Assembly (NCBI RefSeq): GCF_046536515.1
Contig: NZ_JAWDMQ010000010.1
Coordinates: forward strand, 1-36,391
Direction of reading: 5' to 3'
Length of the DNA stretch: 36,391 bases
DNA from: Caldisphaera sp046536515
GTDB taxonomy: Archaea > Thermoproteota > Thermoprotei_A > Sulfolobales > Acidilobaceae
The notes under the pieces were generated by a model. The model saw only the letters and a list, made by a program, of their open reading frames with translations. It did not search any database and had not been told where the DNA came from. Each line of letters begins with the position of its first letter. The stretch's first letter is position 1. Of the stretch, positions 1 through 8,112 are shown piece after piece. Both the position numbers and the translations under genes were made by a program.

Positions 1-895
1 TATCAGATATTAAAGACAGCGCTCTAACTAATTGAGGTCCAATTTTAGGTGTTAAAGCTAATTCTATATCGTTGTTTGGTGGATTCTTTGAAATCTCATT
101 AACAGCATCTAATAATTTTTTAGAAGGCATAACTGGATAATAATATTTATTTATTTCAAATTTTCTCTTTTGTCCTTCTAAATAATAATCTAATGATTTT
201 TTACCCAAAAAACTATTAGCTTGTATTAGATTATTTCTAAATTTTTCTTTACCTTCAGATAACAAATCAATAAATAGCTTCCTAGCATATCTGCTTTTCT
301 CTGATGTAGCATCTATTACATTTTCTTCTTTAATTCCTGTAATACCTGAATTTGGGGTTTCTAATGAAAGCTTATTAACATGGTACCTCCTAGCCATTAG
401 ATTTTCTTTGTTCATCCCTTGCTGTATAACTAATAAATTTTTGTTTTCTGTTGATATTATTACTGAATGGATATACATTTCATAGCCATCTAATAAAAAG
501 GATGAATCTGCTCTAGCAGCAACTTTGCTAAATTTAGTTATGGTTATTGGGTCTAAATCAAATCTTTTTGAAAAATAGTTTGCTTCTTCTTTAATTTTTA
601 GCATTTGCTTCCCTTTACCGCCTAAAACTAAAAAACCTAAGTCGTTTACTTGAGAAATAGCTTTTATTAATGATATTAAAACTGTTGTGCTCCCACTGCT
701 ATCCCAATCCATACCTATAACATTATTAAATGCTTGAAACCATAAGGGGTCTGATAGAGCTTTGATAAAATTATCAGGGCCTCTTTCATTTATTATAAAT
801 TTAGTAATTACTTCTGTGAGATCTTTCATTACTCTTAACATATATCTAGGTACGTGCCCACTATGTAAAGGTAAATCGGCATAGCCCGTTTGCAT
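1..895 (-). CDS. DUF763 family protein, C-terminus cut by the window edge
   Basis: The reading frame is open from ATG at 895 to the window edge, about 298 codons. The N-terminus MQTGYADLPLHSGHVPRYM and the segment SDPLWFQAFNNVIGMDWDSS match what I recall of the DUF763 family: a TG.ADLPLH.G opening, then a conserved FQA..NV.G.DW.SSG stretch. An MARRYH motif follows in the middle of the protein. DUF763 proteins occur in archaea and some bacteria and have no firmly established role; the conserved DW.SSG and histidines hint at an enzyme, but that is inference. The 3' end is missing, so full length cannot be judged. No clear Shine-Dalgarno site precedes the ATG, which would suit a leaderless message. 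It is divergent from a weak small frame at 918-1118. Confidence 0.8.
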   Translation of the reverse strand, partial: MQTGYADLPLHSGHVPRYMLRVMKDLTEVITKFIINERGPDNFIKALSDPLWFQAFNNVIGMDWDSSGSTTVLISLIKAISQVNDLGFLVLGGKGKQMLKIKEEANYFSKRFDLDPITITKFSKVAARADSSFLLDGYEMYIHSVIISTENKNLLVIQQGMNKENLMARRYHVNKLSLETPNSGITGIKEENVIDATSEKSRYARKLFIDLLSEGKEKFRNNLIQANSFLGKKSLDYYLEGQKRKFEINKYYYPVMPSKKLLDAVNEISKNPPNNDIELALTPKIGPQLVRALSLISD

Positions 896-1264
896 TTATT
901 TTTCCACACTGATTATATTGCAATTAAAGATTAAAAATATTAAATATGAGTTGCGATATAAAATTAAAAAGCAAAACACAAAGCTCTTAAAGAGGAAAAT
1001 AATCTCAATAATTATTATGAATTTAAAAACAAAAAGCACATTTGAAATAAACCATATTGAGAATATAAAGGAATTAGATAAATACATATTGAATAAGGTA
1101 AATATCTTAAATTCATAATAATAAACGAAATAACAAACCTTTTTTAAGGCGGTAAGAGTAAAAGATTAAACTTAGCTTTTTCAAAATTTAATTATAATAT
1201 GGATTATATTATTAATTTATGAAAATTAAAACTTCAAAGTTTATTTACATCTTTACTTTGTACA
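896..1264. other. AT-rich spacer with one doubtful small reading frame
   Basis: About 370 bases between the DUF763 start and tRNA-Ile. The only plus-strand candidate is 918-1118 (TTG start, 66 residues, basic, low complexity, ending NKVNILNS). Its size and position beside a conserved gene would suit a small conserved protein such as a Pcc1-like KEOPS subunit, but I see no motif that supports this. An overlapping minus-strand frame at 896-1087 is almost all Phe/Ile/Leu/Ser and looks like AT-rich noise. I see no hairpin-type terminator or repeat here. Confidence 0.3.
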
Positions 1265-1338
1265 TGGGCCCGGGGGGATTCGAACCCCCGACTTCTCGGT
1301 TATCAGCCGAGCGCTCCACCAGGCTGAGCTACGGGCCC
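1265..1338 (-). tRNA. tRNA-Ile (GAT)
   Basis: Read on the minus strand, the acceptor strands GGGCCCG and CGGGCCC pair perfectly. The D arm is GCTC/GAGC. The anticodon stem CTCGG/CCGAG encloses the loop CTGATAA, giving anticodon GAT (plus-strand 1302-1304). The T arm is GGGGG TTCGAAT CCCCC, with discriminator A. There is no intron. CCA is not encoded, unlike the tRNA-Lys at 22232. Confidence 0.97.
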
Positions 1339-1470
1339 TCACTTTTTTCTATGCGCTTTGGATTTATTAAGATATGTTTTTTATGAGAATAAAATATTAA
1401 AAAAATAGCTATTGCTAAATAAGGTTTTTAAAGTAATCCTTAACTTTTAATTTGAAGAAAGGATGAAACT

Positions 1471-2709
1471 ATGGTAAGCTTAAACTTAACAAATTTATTA
1501 ATGGCAATAGCTGTTGGAGGAATAGTTGGGTTTATTAATGAATATAGAAAAATATCGGGGGCCAGGTTATTTCTTGGCTTAAGAACTTCTATATTCATTT
1601 CTTTGCTTGGTTACGTTTTTTCAGTCTTTAATTTATTATTTCCAGAGGATGTAGTGTTAATTAGTTCTATTATTACAATAGTGTCTATATCAACAGCAAT
1701 ATATATTGAAAAAGTAAAAGCAACTGGATCTCCTGGGGGTACAACTTTTGTAAGCATATTCTTAGTATTCTTTTCAGGTATGTTGGAAGGGATGGGATTT
1801 TATATACTAGGAGTTATAATATCTGTCTTGGTTGCCATATTAGGGATTTATAAAACTCAACTTTTAGATGCCATATCTAAAATCAAAAAAGAAGAACTAT
1901 TAGCTATATTAAACCTTATGGTCATATCATTGGTCATTTTACCTCTATTACCTAATAAAAGCATGGGCCCTTATGGATTATTTAATCCATTCCAATTTTG
2001 GTTGATAGTAGTTGTAATTGGAATAATATTCGTTGTCCAATATTTAGTTTTAAAGGTATACAAAAAAGGCTTAATAGCTTTTTCAATTATAGGAGGTCTC
2101 GTATCAAGCACAACTGTAACAATTAGTCTAATTGATTTGAGTAATAAGGAAAAGAATATTGGAAAAACAATAGCTTTTAACATAATATTATCTAATATAC
2201 CGTTAGTTTTGGTTCAAGCATTGGCTTTTTCATATTTCTCCACTTATTCAAATAAGATAATTTATTATCTAACCCCTTCAATTTTGATTCTATCTTTAAT
2301 ATTGTTAATAATAGGCTTGGTAGCATATAGATATTTAGAGGTAAGTAACATAAGTCCACCTGATACCCCTCTACCTATAGGAAAGGTAATCGAATTTGCC
2401 TTAGTGTTTTTTACAATAATGATGATTTCAAAGTTAGTTGCTATAGTAGCATCTTATCTATTGCCATTAGCATTGTTTGCATCAGCTTTTGCAAATGTAG
2501 CTAGTGTGGTTTTTTCAGTTTCATTATTATATATACACGGAGAGATCAGTGCAAGATATGCAGCATTTTTAATACAGCTTTCATTGATTGCAGGAATTAT
2601 AGAAAAGGGCTTCCTTGTATTTTTGTCTAAAGATAAAAGCACTAGATTGATAACTTTAATGTTATCTTTAATTTTAGTTGCTGCCTTATTAATTACTATG
2701 TTAATATGA
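1471..2709 (+). CDS. MgtC/SapB-like membrane protein with DUF4010
   Basis: A 412-residue protein that is almost entirely hydrophobic, with about a dozen membrane segments by eye. The N-terminal 140 residues resemble the MgtC/SapB fold: a first helix ending GFINEYRK, then GLRTSIFISLLG. The remainder resembles DUF4010: PLLPNKSMGPYGLFNPFQFW near 160-180, then the conserved GGLVSSTTVTISL near 210. This arrangement matches the COG3174-type family of uncharacterised membrane proteins. MgtC proteins are linked to magnesium homeostasis in bacteria, but the archaeal two-domain form has no proven role. The ATG is preceded by GAAAGGATGA. The gene stands alone between tRNA-Ile and a convergent gene. Confidence 0.85.
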   Translation: MVSLNLTNLLMAIAVGGIVGFINEYRKISGARLFLGLRTSIFISLLGYVFSVFNLLFPEDVVLISSIITIVSISTAIYIEKVKATGSPGGTTFVSIFLVFFSGMLEGMGFYILGVIISVLVAILGIYKTQLLDAISKIKKEELLAILNLMVISLVILPLLPNKSMGPYGLFNPFQFWLIVVVIGIIFVVQYLVLKVYKKGLIAFSIIGGLVSSTTVTISLIDLSNKEKNIGKTIAFNIILSNIPLVLVQALAFSYFSTYSNKIIYYLTPSILILSLILLIIGLVAYRYLEVSNISPPDTPLPIGKVIEFALVFFTIMMISKLVAIVASYLLPLALFASAFANVASVVFSVSLLYIHGEISARYAAFLIQLSLIAGIIEKGFLVFLSKDKSTRLITLMLSLILVAALLITMLI

Positions 2710-2785
2710 AATTAATATTCATTAAAGTTTTTTATTTCACAATATTAAAACTTAACTTATAATTATTTAAAATAAAAAAAGTAAA

Positions 2786-3403
2786 TTAAGAAGGTGGAAT
2801 AGATAGTTTAAGTAAGTCTGCATGTTCTTGAGTTATATCTGTTTCAGCATATTTATTGATATTAGCTTTTCCATCTTCAGATATTGTCACTATATGGAAT
2901 GCAAATTTCCTTGAATTTGCATCTGCAGTAAAGACCCTTATACCTGATATAGATTTTAAATATTCTTTTAATTCATTATCTGATAATATTGTTGATAATT
3001 GTTTTGTGGCAAGCCATGTTCTGACATGAATTAGTATATTACCTTTATATCCTAATTCCTTCAATGATTTTATAACATTTATAGTAATGTTATTTACATC
3101 TGACATTTTTTGCTCACCTCCAAAGGCTAAATAAATTGCTTCAGGATTCCATTCTACTATTTTCTTTATAACTTCTTTTACATTTTTATCATAATCAAAT
3201 ATTTTGATTTTATTTTCAGCATAACCGTAGTTATCTAAGTAAGAAACTGTAGCAGCAGAAGATATTGATTCGCAAATCCTGTCAGGGTATGTAATTATTG
3301 CAATTTTGTTGAACCCCTTAAAAAGATTAATTCCAACTAATCTACCAGTTAAACCTCTTAAATAAACCTCTTCACCTAAACTGAGCTTACCTGCAGTTGC
3401 AGA
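2786..3403 (-). CDS. unrecognised soluble protein, Rossmann-like alternation
   Basis: I do not recognise this roughly 205-residue protein. It starts at TTG (3406-3404) behind GGTGAAAAGAA. It has no signal peptide or membrane segment. Hydrophobic strands alternate with helices: KIAIITYPDR near 33-42, KIKIFDYD near 66, PEAIYLAFGG near 89-98, GNILIHVRTW near 121. That pattern suggests a Rossmann-like or periplasmic-binding-protein-like alpha/beta fold. The stretch GFNKIAIITYPDR followed by a Ser/Ala-rich segment resembles the inter-lobe part of Leu/Ile/Val-binding (Peripla_BP_6) proteins, but the protein is too short and lacks export signals. No catalytic motif is obvious. It converges on the MgtC gene and diverges from L40e. 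A cytoplasmic ligand-binding role is only a guess. Confidence 0.7.
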   Translation of the reverse strand, partial: SATAGKLSLGEEVYLRGLTGRLVGINLFKGFNKIAIITYPDRICESISSAATVSYLDNYGYAENKIKIFDYDKNVKEVIKKIVEWNPEAIYLAFGGEQKMSDVNNITINVIKSLKELGYKGNILIHVRTWLATKQLSTILSDNELKEYLKSISGIRVFTADANSRKFAFHIVTISEDGKANINKYAETDITQEHADLLKLSIPPS

Positions 3404-3575
3404 CAATTCTTTTCACCTAGAAATAATTTTCACTAACAGCTTATAAAGATTTATATATAAATTTTGAAAAAGAATTGGTTTTAATTTATATTGGAGTTAA
3501 TATAAGAAAAATTCTTATCGGACTTTAATACACATAAATTATAAAATATTTAAATAAGATGCAATTAGATAATAA

Positions 3576-3586
3576 TTTATTTAAAT
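3576..3586 (+). promoter_or_regulatory. TATA-box region of rpl40e
   Basis: An AT-rich box, TTTATTTAAAT, lies about 36-47 bases upstream of the L40e ATG. Initiation about 25 bases downstream would leave a short leader containing the strong Shine-Dalgarno GGAGGAG. A second similar box (TATTTAAATAAG) lies about 30 bases further upstream. The following ATCCCT also follows the EF-1A box at 32908. Confidence 0.45.
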
Positions 3587-3622
3587 CCCTACCTTCTATG
3601 AAAGATAGGAGGAGAGATAAAA

Positions 3623-3796
3623 ATGCCAATAACGGATCCAGAACTGATAAAGATTGTTGAAAAAAGAGTGTTTGAAGTATCTATATGTAGGAAGTGTGGA
3701 GCTAGAAATCCTTTAGGAGCTAAGAAATGCAGAAGGTGCAAAAGTACAGATTTAAGACCAAAGAAGAAGGAATTAGCAAAATTCAAGGCTCAGTAA
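3623..3796 (+). CDS. rpl40e: ribosomal protein L40e (eL40)
   Basis: A 57-codon gene beginning MPITDPELIKIVEKRVFEVS. A Cys4 zinc ribbon, CRKCGARNPLGAKKCRRCKS (residues 22-41), follows, then a Lys-rich tail ending KFKAQ. This is the complete archaeal L40e, a large-subunit zinc ribbon protein equivalent to the ribosomal half of the eukaryotic ubiquitin-L40 fusion. It is preceded by the strong Shine-Dalgarno AGGAGGAGA with 9-10 bases of spacing. It is monocistronic, between a divergent unknown gene and a convergent DUF1464 gene. Its small size means automated callers can miss it. Confidence 0.96.
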   Translation: MPITDPELIKIVEKRVFEVSICRKCGARNPLGAKKCRRCKSTDLRPKKKELAKFKAQ

Positions 3797-3822
3797 ATCT
3801 CAATTATAATTTACTTTGGTCA

Positions 3823-4944
3823 TTAATTTTTAAAATATTCCATTATTTTATTTCTTAAATCTTCTGGTAATATATAATCAAAAATAGATCCTTTTGAATC
3901 TTTTATGTTTAATGATTCAAATATATCCTTATAAATACCGTTGGCTATACCATTAGCTAACACTGCTGCTCCTGATGCAGCCTCTTTTGTTATTTTTCCT
4001 AGTCCTTTAAGTTTAACAATGCTTGCTTTTATTGAAAGTTCTTTAAGGTATTTTTCTATATTGTCTTTAATATAATTATATATAAAATCATATCTTGTAA
4101 ATCTTCCACTTATATATATCCTTTCAGGGTTATGATTAGAAACCATCATAACGCTTAGATCTTTTAAAATTGATTCAGTGAACAGCTTTAAAGCCACAGA
4201 GTTTTTTCCGTCTCTAATTAAATTTAGTTTTTCTATATTATCATATCCTAAATAATCTGCTACCCCTCCTTGAAATAATCTAAGCTTTGAAAATTTAGGT
4301 TCAGCGCTAGCCATAGCATAAGCTAATTCTCCGTCAATAAATCCCATACCTTTATATCCGGGAAACCCACTAGTCCCACCAATACCATCAACTATTTTTC
4401 CATTTAAAACAGATATAGCTGCCGTATAGGCATATCCAATTTCAATTATAATTATGTTTGATTGTTTTGGATCCTTATTATAGTAATCTTTTTCATTTCT
4501 TAATGCCTCAGCAACACTAAAAAGTTTATCGGATGTACCTATATCAATTCTATTAATTTTTCTGTATTCAGGTACACTATCAAGATGTATTATTCCTGGC
4601 ATAAAATAAGCAGGCATATCAGATGATTTGAAGATCTTCATCAAATTTCTAAGTCCCACAATCTTCAGTTTTCTTTGAAGATCTTCATCATTAATGAATG
4701 TCGCTAATTCTATTTCTTTATCTGTTGCATCTTGTGCTTTCTTAAATGGAATACCATATCCACTTGAAACAACTATTGAGTCTACATTACCAATAGATTT
4801 TATTATCTCAACTGGTTTTTCAGGATTGCTAGTTATAACATCTCTAGGTATCGCTACATCTAGAAAAACTTTGCCATTAATATCATCAAAGCCTAAGACA
4901 TCCATGCTCATAGTTCCTGAATCTATACCTATTGCTCTGGTCAT
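3823..4944 (-). CDS. DUF1464 family protein, ASKHA kinase fold (predicted butyrate kinase-like)
   Basis: A 373-residue protein with an actin/sugar-kinase (ASKHA) layout. The N-terminal phosphate-1 motif is GIDSGTMSMDV (6-16). A conserved VVSSGYGIPF follows near 60, and a GGTSGFPGYKGMGFIDGEL segment sits in the middle. The C-terminal lobe has IYISGRFTRYDF and the adenosine-type motif AASGAAVLANG near 330. These features match the archaeal DUF1464 family, often labelled predicted butyrate kinase. Substrate is unproven; a role in acyl-phosphate or cofactor metabolism is inference. The ATG start is confident, although no strong Shine-Dalgarno is seen. The gene is monocistronic and divergent from nothing close by. 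Confidence 0.85.
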   Translation of the reverse strand: MTRAIGIDSGTMSMDVLGFDDINGKVFLDVAIPRDVITSNPEKPVEIIKSIGNVDSIVVSSGYGIPFKKAQDATDKEIELATFINDEDLQRKLKIVGLRNLMKIFKSSDMPAYFMPGIIHLDSVPEYRKINRIDIGTSDKLFSVAEALRNEKDYYNKDPKQSNIIIIEIGYAYTAAISVLNGKIVDGIGGTSGFPGYKGMGFIDGELAYAMASAEPKFSKLRLFQGGVADYLGYDNIEKLNLIRDGKNSVALKLFTESILKDLSVMMVSNHNPERIYISGRFTRYDFIYNYIKDNIEKYLKELSIKASIVKLKGLGKITKEAASGAAVLANGIANGIYKDIFESLNIKDSKGSIFDYILPEDLRNKIMEYFKN

Positions 4945-5193
4945 GAGTTATCCCTACTTCATATTTTAGTTTTTAGGGTTTAAAGATAGTTTATAAGGTA
5001 GGTTCCATGTATAATAAGAGTTAATAGTAATTTTGTTTCTTTTCCTATAATACCTTTTTCTTATAAAAATTCGTTGCTTTATACTGAATTCTTCCTCTGA
5101 TGTCTTATATATTTTATAAATTATTTTAAAATTAAATTTAAAATTTTGGATTTATTTATAAATTAATTTATTATGAATTTGGTATTGTTCTTT

Positions 5194-5739
5194 TTAGTTA
5201 AAAGTGCTTGATACAAATTTTCCTAACGAATTTTCTACAAAGCTCTTAAGCTCGCTTAATAGGCCTAGATCATCAGCTTTTTCTAGTGCTGTTTCTGCCA
5301 TTTCTATAGATTTGTTTAAATGGGTTTCATCTATATCTTTAATACCATTTTTTAGCGCAAGTTCATAGGCATATGAAGCTTTATACAAAGGCGCTAGCAC
5401 TTTTGCCTTAACTTTAACCTCAATATTATTCCATACAGGCAAGCATTGAAGCAACAATCCCATATCTATTAACTCTTTAGCCATAGCAATCCTATATTCT
5501 AAGTCTTTTTTATTTCTTTCATTTTGGTCTAAGTAATTTTGAAGTCCAATTATTTCAAAAACCGACATAGGATTTCCGCAATATTTTTTCCTCCTCTCTA
5601 TAAGCAATTGTTTCAAATCATCATCCATTTTGTTTAGCCATTTGACTAGTTCTGTTTCAGCCTCACTTAGATTTTCGATCCAATAGACTTTTTCCATTAT
5701 ATCTCTAAATGCCTGATCTATTGGATCTGTATCACTCAT
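5194..5739 (-). CDS. unrecognised helical protein coupled to translin
   Basis: I do not recognise this 181-residue, almost entirely helical, acidic protein. It begins MSDTDPIDQAFRDIM, has a conserved-looking central patch YCGNPMSVFEIIGLQNYLDQ (about 53-72) and a C-terminal helical half containing TPR-like AYELAL and EMAETALEKAD. There is no membrane segment, signal or catalytic motif. Its ATG lies inside the last codons of the translin gene, giving an 8-base overlap (ATGAGTGA). GAGAGG in the translin 3' end acts as the Shine-Dalgarno. That implies translational coupling and suggests a translin partner or RNA-processing accessory; this rests on context only. Confidence 0.8.
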   Translation of the reverse strand: MSDTDPIDQAFRDIMEKVYWIENLSEAETELVKWLNKMDDDLKQLLIERRKKYCGNPMSVFEIIGLQNYLDQNERNKKDLEYRIAMAKELIDMGLLLQCLPVWNNIEVKVKAKVLAPLYKASYAYELALKNGIKDIDETHLNKSIEMAETALEKADDLGLLSELKSFVENSLGKFVSSTFN

Positions 5740-6379
5740 CTTTTTTCCTCTCTATGATATTGCTTAAAGTATTTTTTAAATTTTCCCTTGATTGTAAATC
5801 AACTAACAAGGCTTTGGTTTCATCTACTAAGTTTCTTGCTACATCAGCTTTATGTCTTACACCAGGTAAAATTGCATCAGGATAGTCCAGTCCTCTTAGC
5901 TCCAAATATATTGACTCCATTATTTCTAAAGATTCCCAAGCTGTATTAAAGTTACCTTTTCTTACAGACTCTAATGCATACCTTCTCAATTCTCCAACAA
6001 CATCTCCTAATCCTTGAAGGTAAGGTATTGGAGGCACATTAAGTTCTTGATAATTTGGTATATCTTTGTTTGTTATTATGTTTAAAAATATCTTTGCCTC
6101 AACGTATTCGCTTATAGCGTTATATAGTAAACCAGAATAGGTAAGTTCTGGTGTACTTACGGCTAATTTCATAAGTTCATTACTTTTTCTTTCACATTCA
6201 TTAAGATAGTTTAAGGCGTTATTCATGTTTCCTTTGTGGGCCTCAGTTATACTCCATCCGCTAAGCCTAATAACATCTCTCGATATTTTTACTATTTCTT
6301 CTCTAATAGAATCTAAATTGTTTAAATATGATTCAATAGACTTTACAGCATCTTCAATTTTCCTTTTTTTCTCTATCAT
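5732..6379 (-). CDS. translin family protein
   Basis: A 215-residue all-helical protein. The family signature lies in the second half: VVGELRRYALESVRKGNF near 128-145, then YPDAILPGVRHKADVARNLV near 160-179 and an ETKALL helix. Translin and its paralogue TRAX form an octameric RNA/ssDNA-binding and RNase complex (C3PO) in eukaryotes, and archaeal homologues have been described as C3PO-like RNases. The acidic positions E131 and E149 lie near where TRAX carries catalytic acids, but I cannot align them confidently. The ATG is preceded by GAGAGTAGAGAG. The downstream gene overlaps its stop by 8 bases, so the two are probably co-translated. Confidence 0.85.
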   Translation of the reverse strand: MIEKKRKIEDAVKSIESYLNNLDSIREEIVKISRDVIRLSGWSITEAHKGNMNNALNYLNECERKSNELMKLAVSTPELTYSGLLYNAISEYVEAKIFLNIITNKDIPNYQELNVPPIPYLQGLGDVVGELRRYALESVRKGNFNTAWESLEIMESIYLELRGLDYPDAILPGVRHKADVARNLVDETKALLVDLQSRENLKNTLSNIIERKKDE

Positions 6380-6449
6380 TTCTCTCTACTCTCTTAAATT
6401 TGTTTTTTAAGAATTCATAAATCTTTTTTCTTATTTAAGTTGTTAATGA

Positions 6450-7397
6450 TTATGCTTTTAAAAAAGCACCAGTATTATCTACTTTTGTAACCCAAACTTT
6501 ACCTCCACCTAGTCTTTTAACTAGTTCATTTATTGTTTCAAATGCTTCATCCGATTTTTTATAATCAAATAATCCATAACTTGTAGGACCCCAGCTTGAT
6601 TGGCATCCACAAAGTGCTCCCAAATCCTTTAATTTGTTTATTATTTCTTCTACTTCTTTGCAGCAATATATGCTGTCTTGATATTTTTTCCAATATTTTC
6701 CTAATGAAGAATTAAATTCGAGCAGCCCTTCTCCAAATGATTTAAAGTCTCCTTCTACAAAGCTGGGCATAATTTTCATTAAAACTAGCCTGGATAAATA
6801 AGAGGAAAATGATTCTTCCATGGTAGGTAAGTTTGATAAGATTTCCTCTTCATGTTGTTTTAATTCCAATATTTTTTTAATGGGTTTTTCTGGTAAAGCA
6901 GCAACAATCCTAAGATTATCCGGAACGATGCCTTTAAAGATTAAGGGAGCTACGTTATTTTCTTTAACTCCTCCGTCTATAATAAATCCTCCATATTTAA
7001 ACGAATTTACGCCTAAACCTGAGTTTTTGTTCCCTCTATTAGTTAATTTAGCTAGTTCATCTATACTTGCCTTTTTATTACACAAATAGTTAATGCCAAA
7101 GCCTATAGTTAATGCCAAAGCTGTAGTTCTTCCAAGACCAACATTTTTAGGTATATCCTCAATTATTTCGGCGTAGAAATTTTTATTACAATCCAAATAT
7201 TCCTTATAAATTGATATGTAATTTATAATTTCTTGATTTTTTGCATAATCTTTATCCGAAAGACTTAATTTTAATACAAGTCTTGGATTTTCTAATGTAA
7301 ATCCTAATGTTCCATATTTTCTTCCTAGGCTTCCGTTCAAATCTATATTTCCAATATGGACATGACTAGGTGCAGAGATTAATACTTCTTTTTTCAT
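6450..7397 (-). CDS. beta-ribofuranosylaminobenzene 5'-phosphate synthase family protein (GHMP superfamily)
   Basis: 315 residues. The N-terminus ISAPSHVHIGNIDLNGSLGR (residues 7-26) and the glycine-rich loop GLGRTTALAL (87-96) are typical of beta-RFAP synthases in the GHMP-kinase superfamily. The C-terminal half has the conserved CGCQSSWGPTSYGLF segment. The enzyme condenses PRPP with p-hydroxybenzoate or p-aminobenzoate in the first committed step to methanopterin-type pterins. In a non-methanogenic crenarchaeon that suggests a modified folate-like C1 carrier. I place the start at ATG 7397 because GGGGAT sits at proper spacing before it; a TTG at 7409 is also in frame. It follows S26e by 19 bases, so the two genes are probably cotranscribed. 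Confidence 0.85.
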   Translation of the reverse strand: MKKEVLISAPSHVHIGNIDLNGSLGRKYGTLGFTLENPRLVLKLSLSDKDYAKNQEIINYISIYKEYLDCNKNFYAEIIEDIPKNVGLGRTTALALTIGFGINYLCNKKASIDELAKLTNRGNKNSGLGVNSFKYGGFIIDGGVKENNVAPLIFKGIVPDNLRIVAALPEKPIKKILELKQHEEEILSNLPTMEESFSSYLSRLVLMKIMPSFVEGDFKSFGEGLLEFNSSLGKYWKKYQDSIYCCKEVEEIINKLKDLGALCGCQSSWGPTSYGLFDYKKSDEAFETINELVKRLGGGKVWVTKVDNTGAFLKA

Positions 7398-7416
7398 TAA
7401 TATCCCCAAGAACGAC

Positions 7417-7716
7417 CTACAACAGGTTTGTTCTTGGTTTTCTTGAATCCTCTGCTCTTATTTTTACTAATCCGAAGTGTATTGCGCAGCTTATGCAATA
7501 GCACTTAGTTACTGGATATTTTGGTATTATTGCTCCTTTCTTTGTTAATTCTTCGGCTAGTTGTGGATCTACTGGCATATAGTCTCTGGTCACACATATT
7601 GCTTTATCTTCCGGAACTAGTCTACCGCAGTTGTCGCATTGAATTAGTCTTGATTTACCTTTATCTCCTTTCCTTCTACCTCTGCTTTCTCTCTTTTTTG
7701 GCAACTTTAGCACCAT
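7417..7716 (-). CDS. rps26e: ribosomal protein S26e (eS26)
   Basis: A 99-residue basic protein. The N-terminus is PKKRESRGRRKGDKGK. Zinc-ligand cysteines lie in CDNCGRLVPEDKAI (about 27-40) and in KCYCISCAIHFGLVKIRAE (about 71-89), followed by the tail SRKPRT. This is the eS26 pattern, a small-subunit protein at the mRNA exit channel. Among archaea it is found chiefly in Thermoproteota and relatives, which supports the lineage call. It is divergent from rpl18a, with a 129-base shared promoter region, and lies upstream of the beta-RFAP synthase-like gene. Confidence 0.96.
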   Translation of the reverse strand: MVLKLPKKRESRGRRKGDKGKSRLIQCDNCGRLVPEDKAICVTRDYMPVDPQLAEELTKKGAIIPKYPVTKCYCISCAIHFGLVKIRAEDSRKPRTNLL

Positions 7717-7845
7717 ATCTTTACCATTTCCTAGGATTTATAAGTTAAAATGGAGTTCTTTTTTAAAGGGATCTTTATTTTAAAAACATTTATAATGTTG
7801 TATAACATTACTAAGCTAATAGGAGTTAAAAAGAGAGGATTCAAA

Positions 7846-8112
7846 ATGGCAAGCGATATAAAGATTTATTTAGTAAAAGGAAAAATGATGGTAGCGCACG
7901 ATAAGTTCCCTATGTGGACTAAATTTGAAATATATGTAAGAGGATTGAAAAAAGAGCATGCTATAGAAAGGATATATTCAGAATTGGGGAGCAGGCACAA
8001 AATGAAAAGAGAACACATAAAAATAGAGTCAATTGAAGAAGTTCCCATAGAATCCGTTACAGATCCATCTATGTTAAAATTATTTGAATTAAATAAAGTG
8101 GTGAAGTATTGA
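7846..8112 (+). CDS. rpl18a: ribosomal protein L18a/LX (eL20)
   Basis: 88 residues from the ATG at 7846, which follows the Shine-Dalgarno AGAGAGGA. The frame is open further upstream to 7750, but that extension is hydrophobic and not ribosomal-like. Family features are IKIYLVKGKMMVAHDKFPMW (5-24), KFEIYVRGLKKEHAIERIYS and HKMKREHIKIESIEEV. LX/eL20 binds the large subunit. The stop codon overlaps the ATG of prefoldin alpha (TGATG), and the order rpl18a-pfdA-ftsY is a familiar archaeal cluster linking ribosome, chaperone and targeting. Confidence 0.95.
   Translation: MASDIKIYLVKGKMMVAHDKFPMWTKFEIYVRGLKKEHAIERIYSELGSRHKMKREHIKIESIEEVPIESVTDPSMLKLFELNKVVKY

Noticed and set aside
896..1118. Small frames at 896-1087 (-) and 918-1118 (+)
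   Set aside because: Low-complexity composition typical of AT-rich DNA and no recognisable motif; mentioned only as a doubtful frame in the spacer entry.
7750..7845. Upstream extension of the L18a reading frame
   Set aside because: The extra 32 residues are hydrophobic, lack homology to the family, and the ATG at 7846 has a good Shine-Dalgarno and the family N-terminus.
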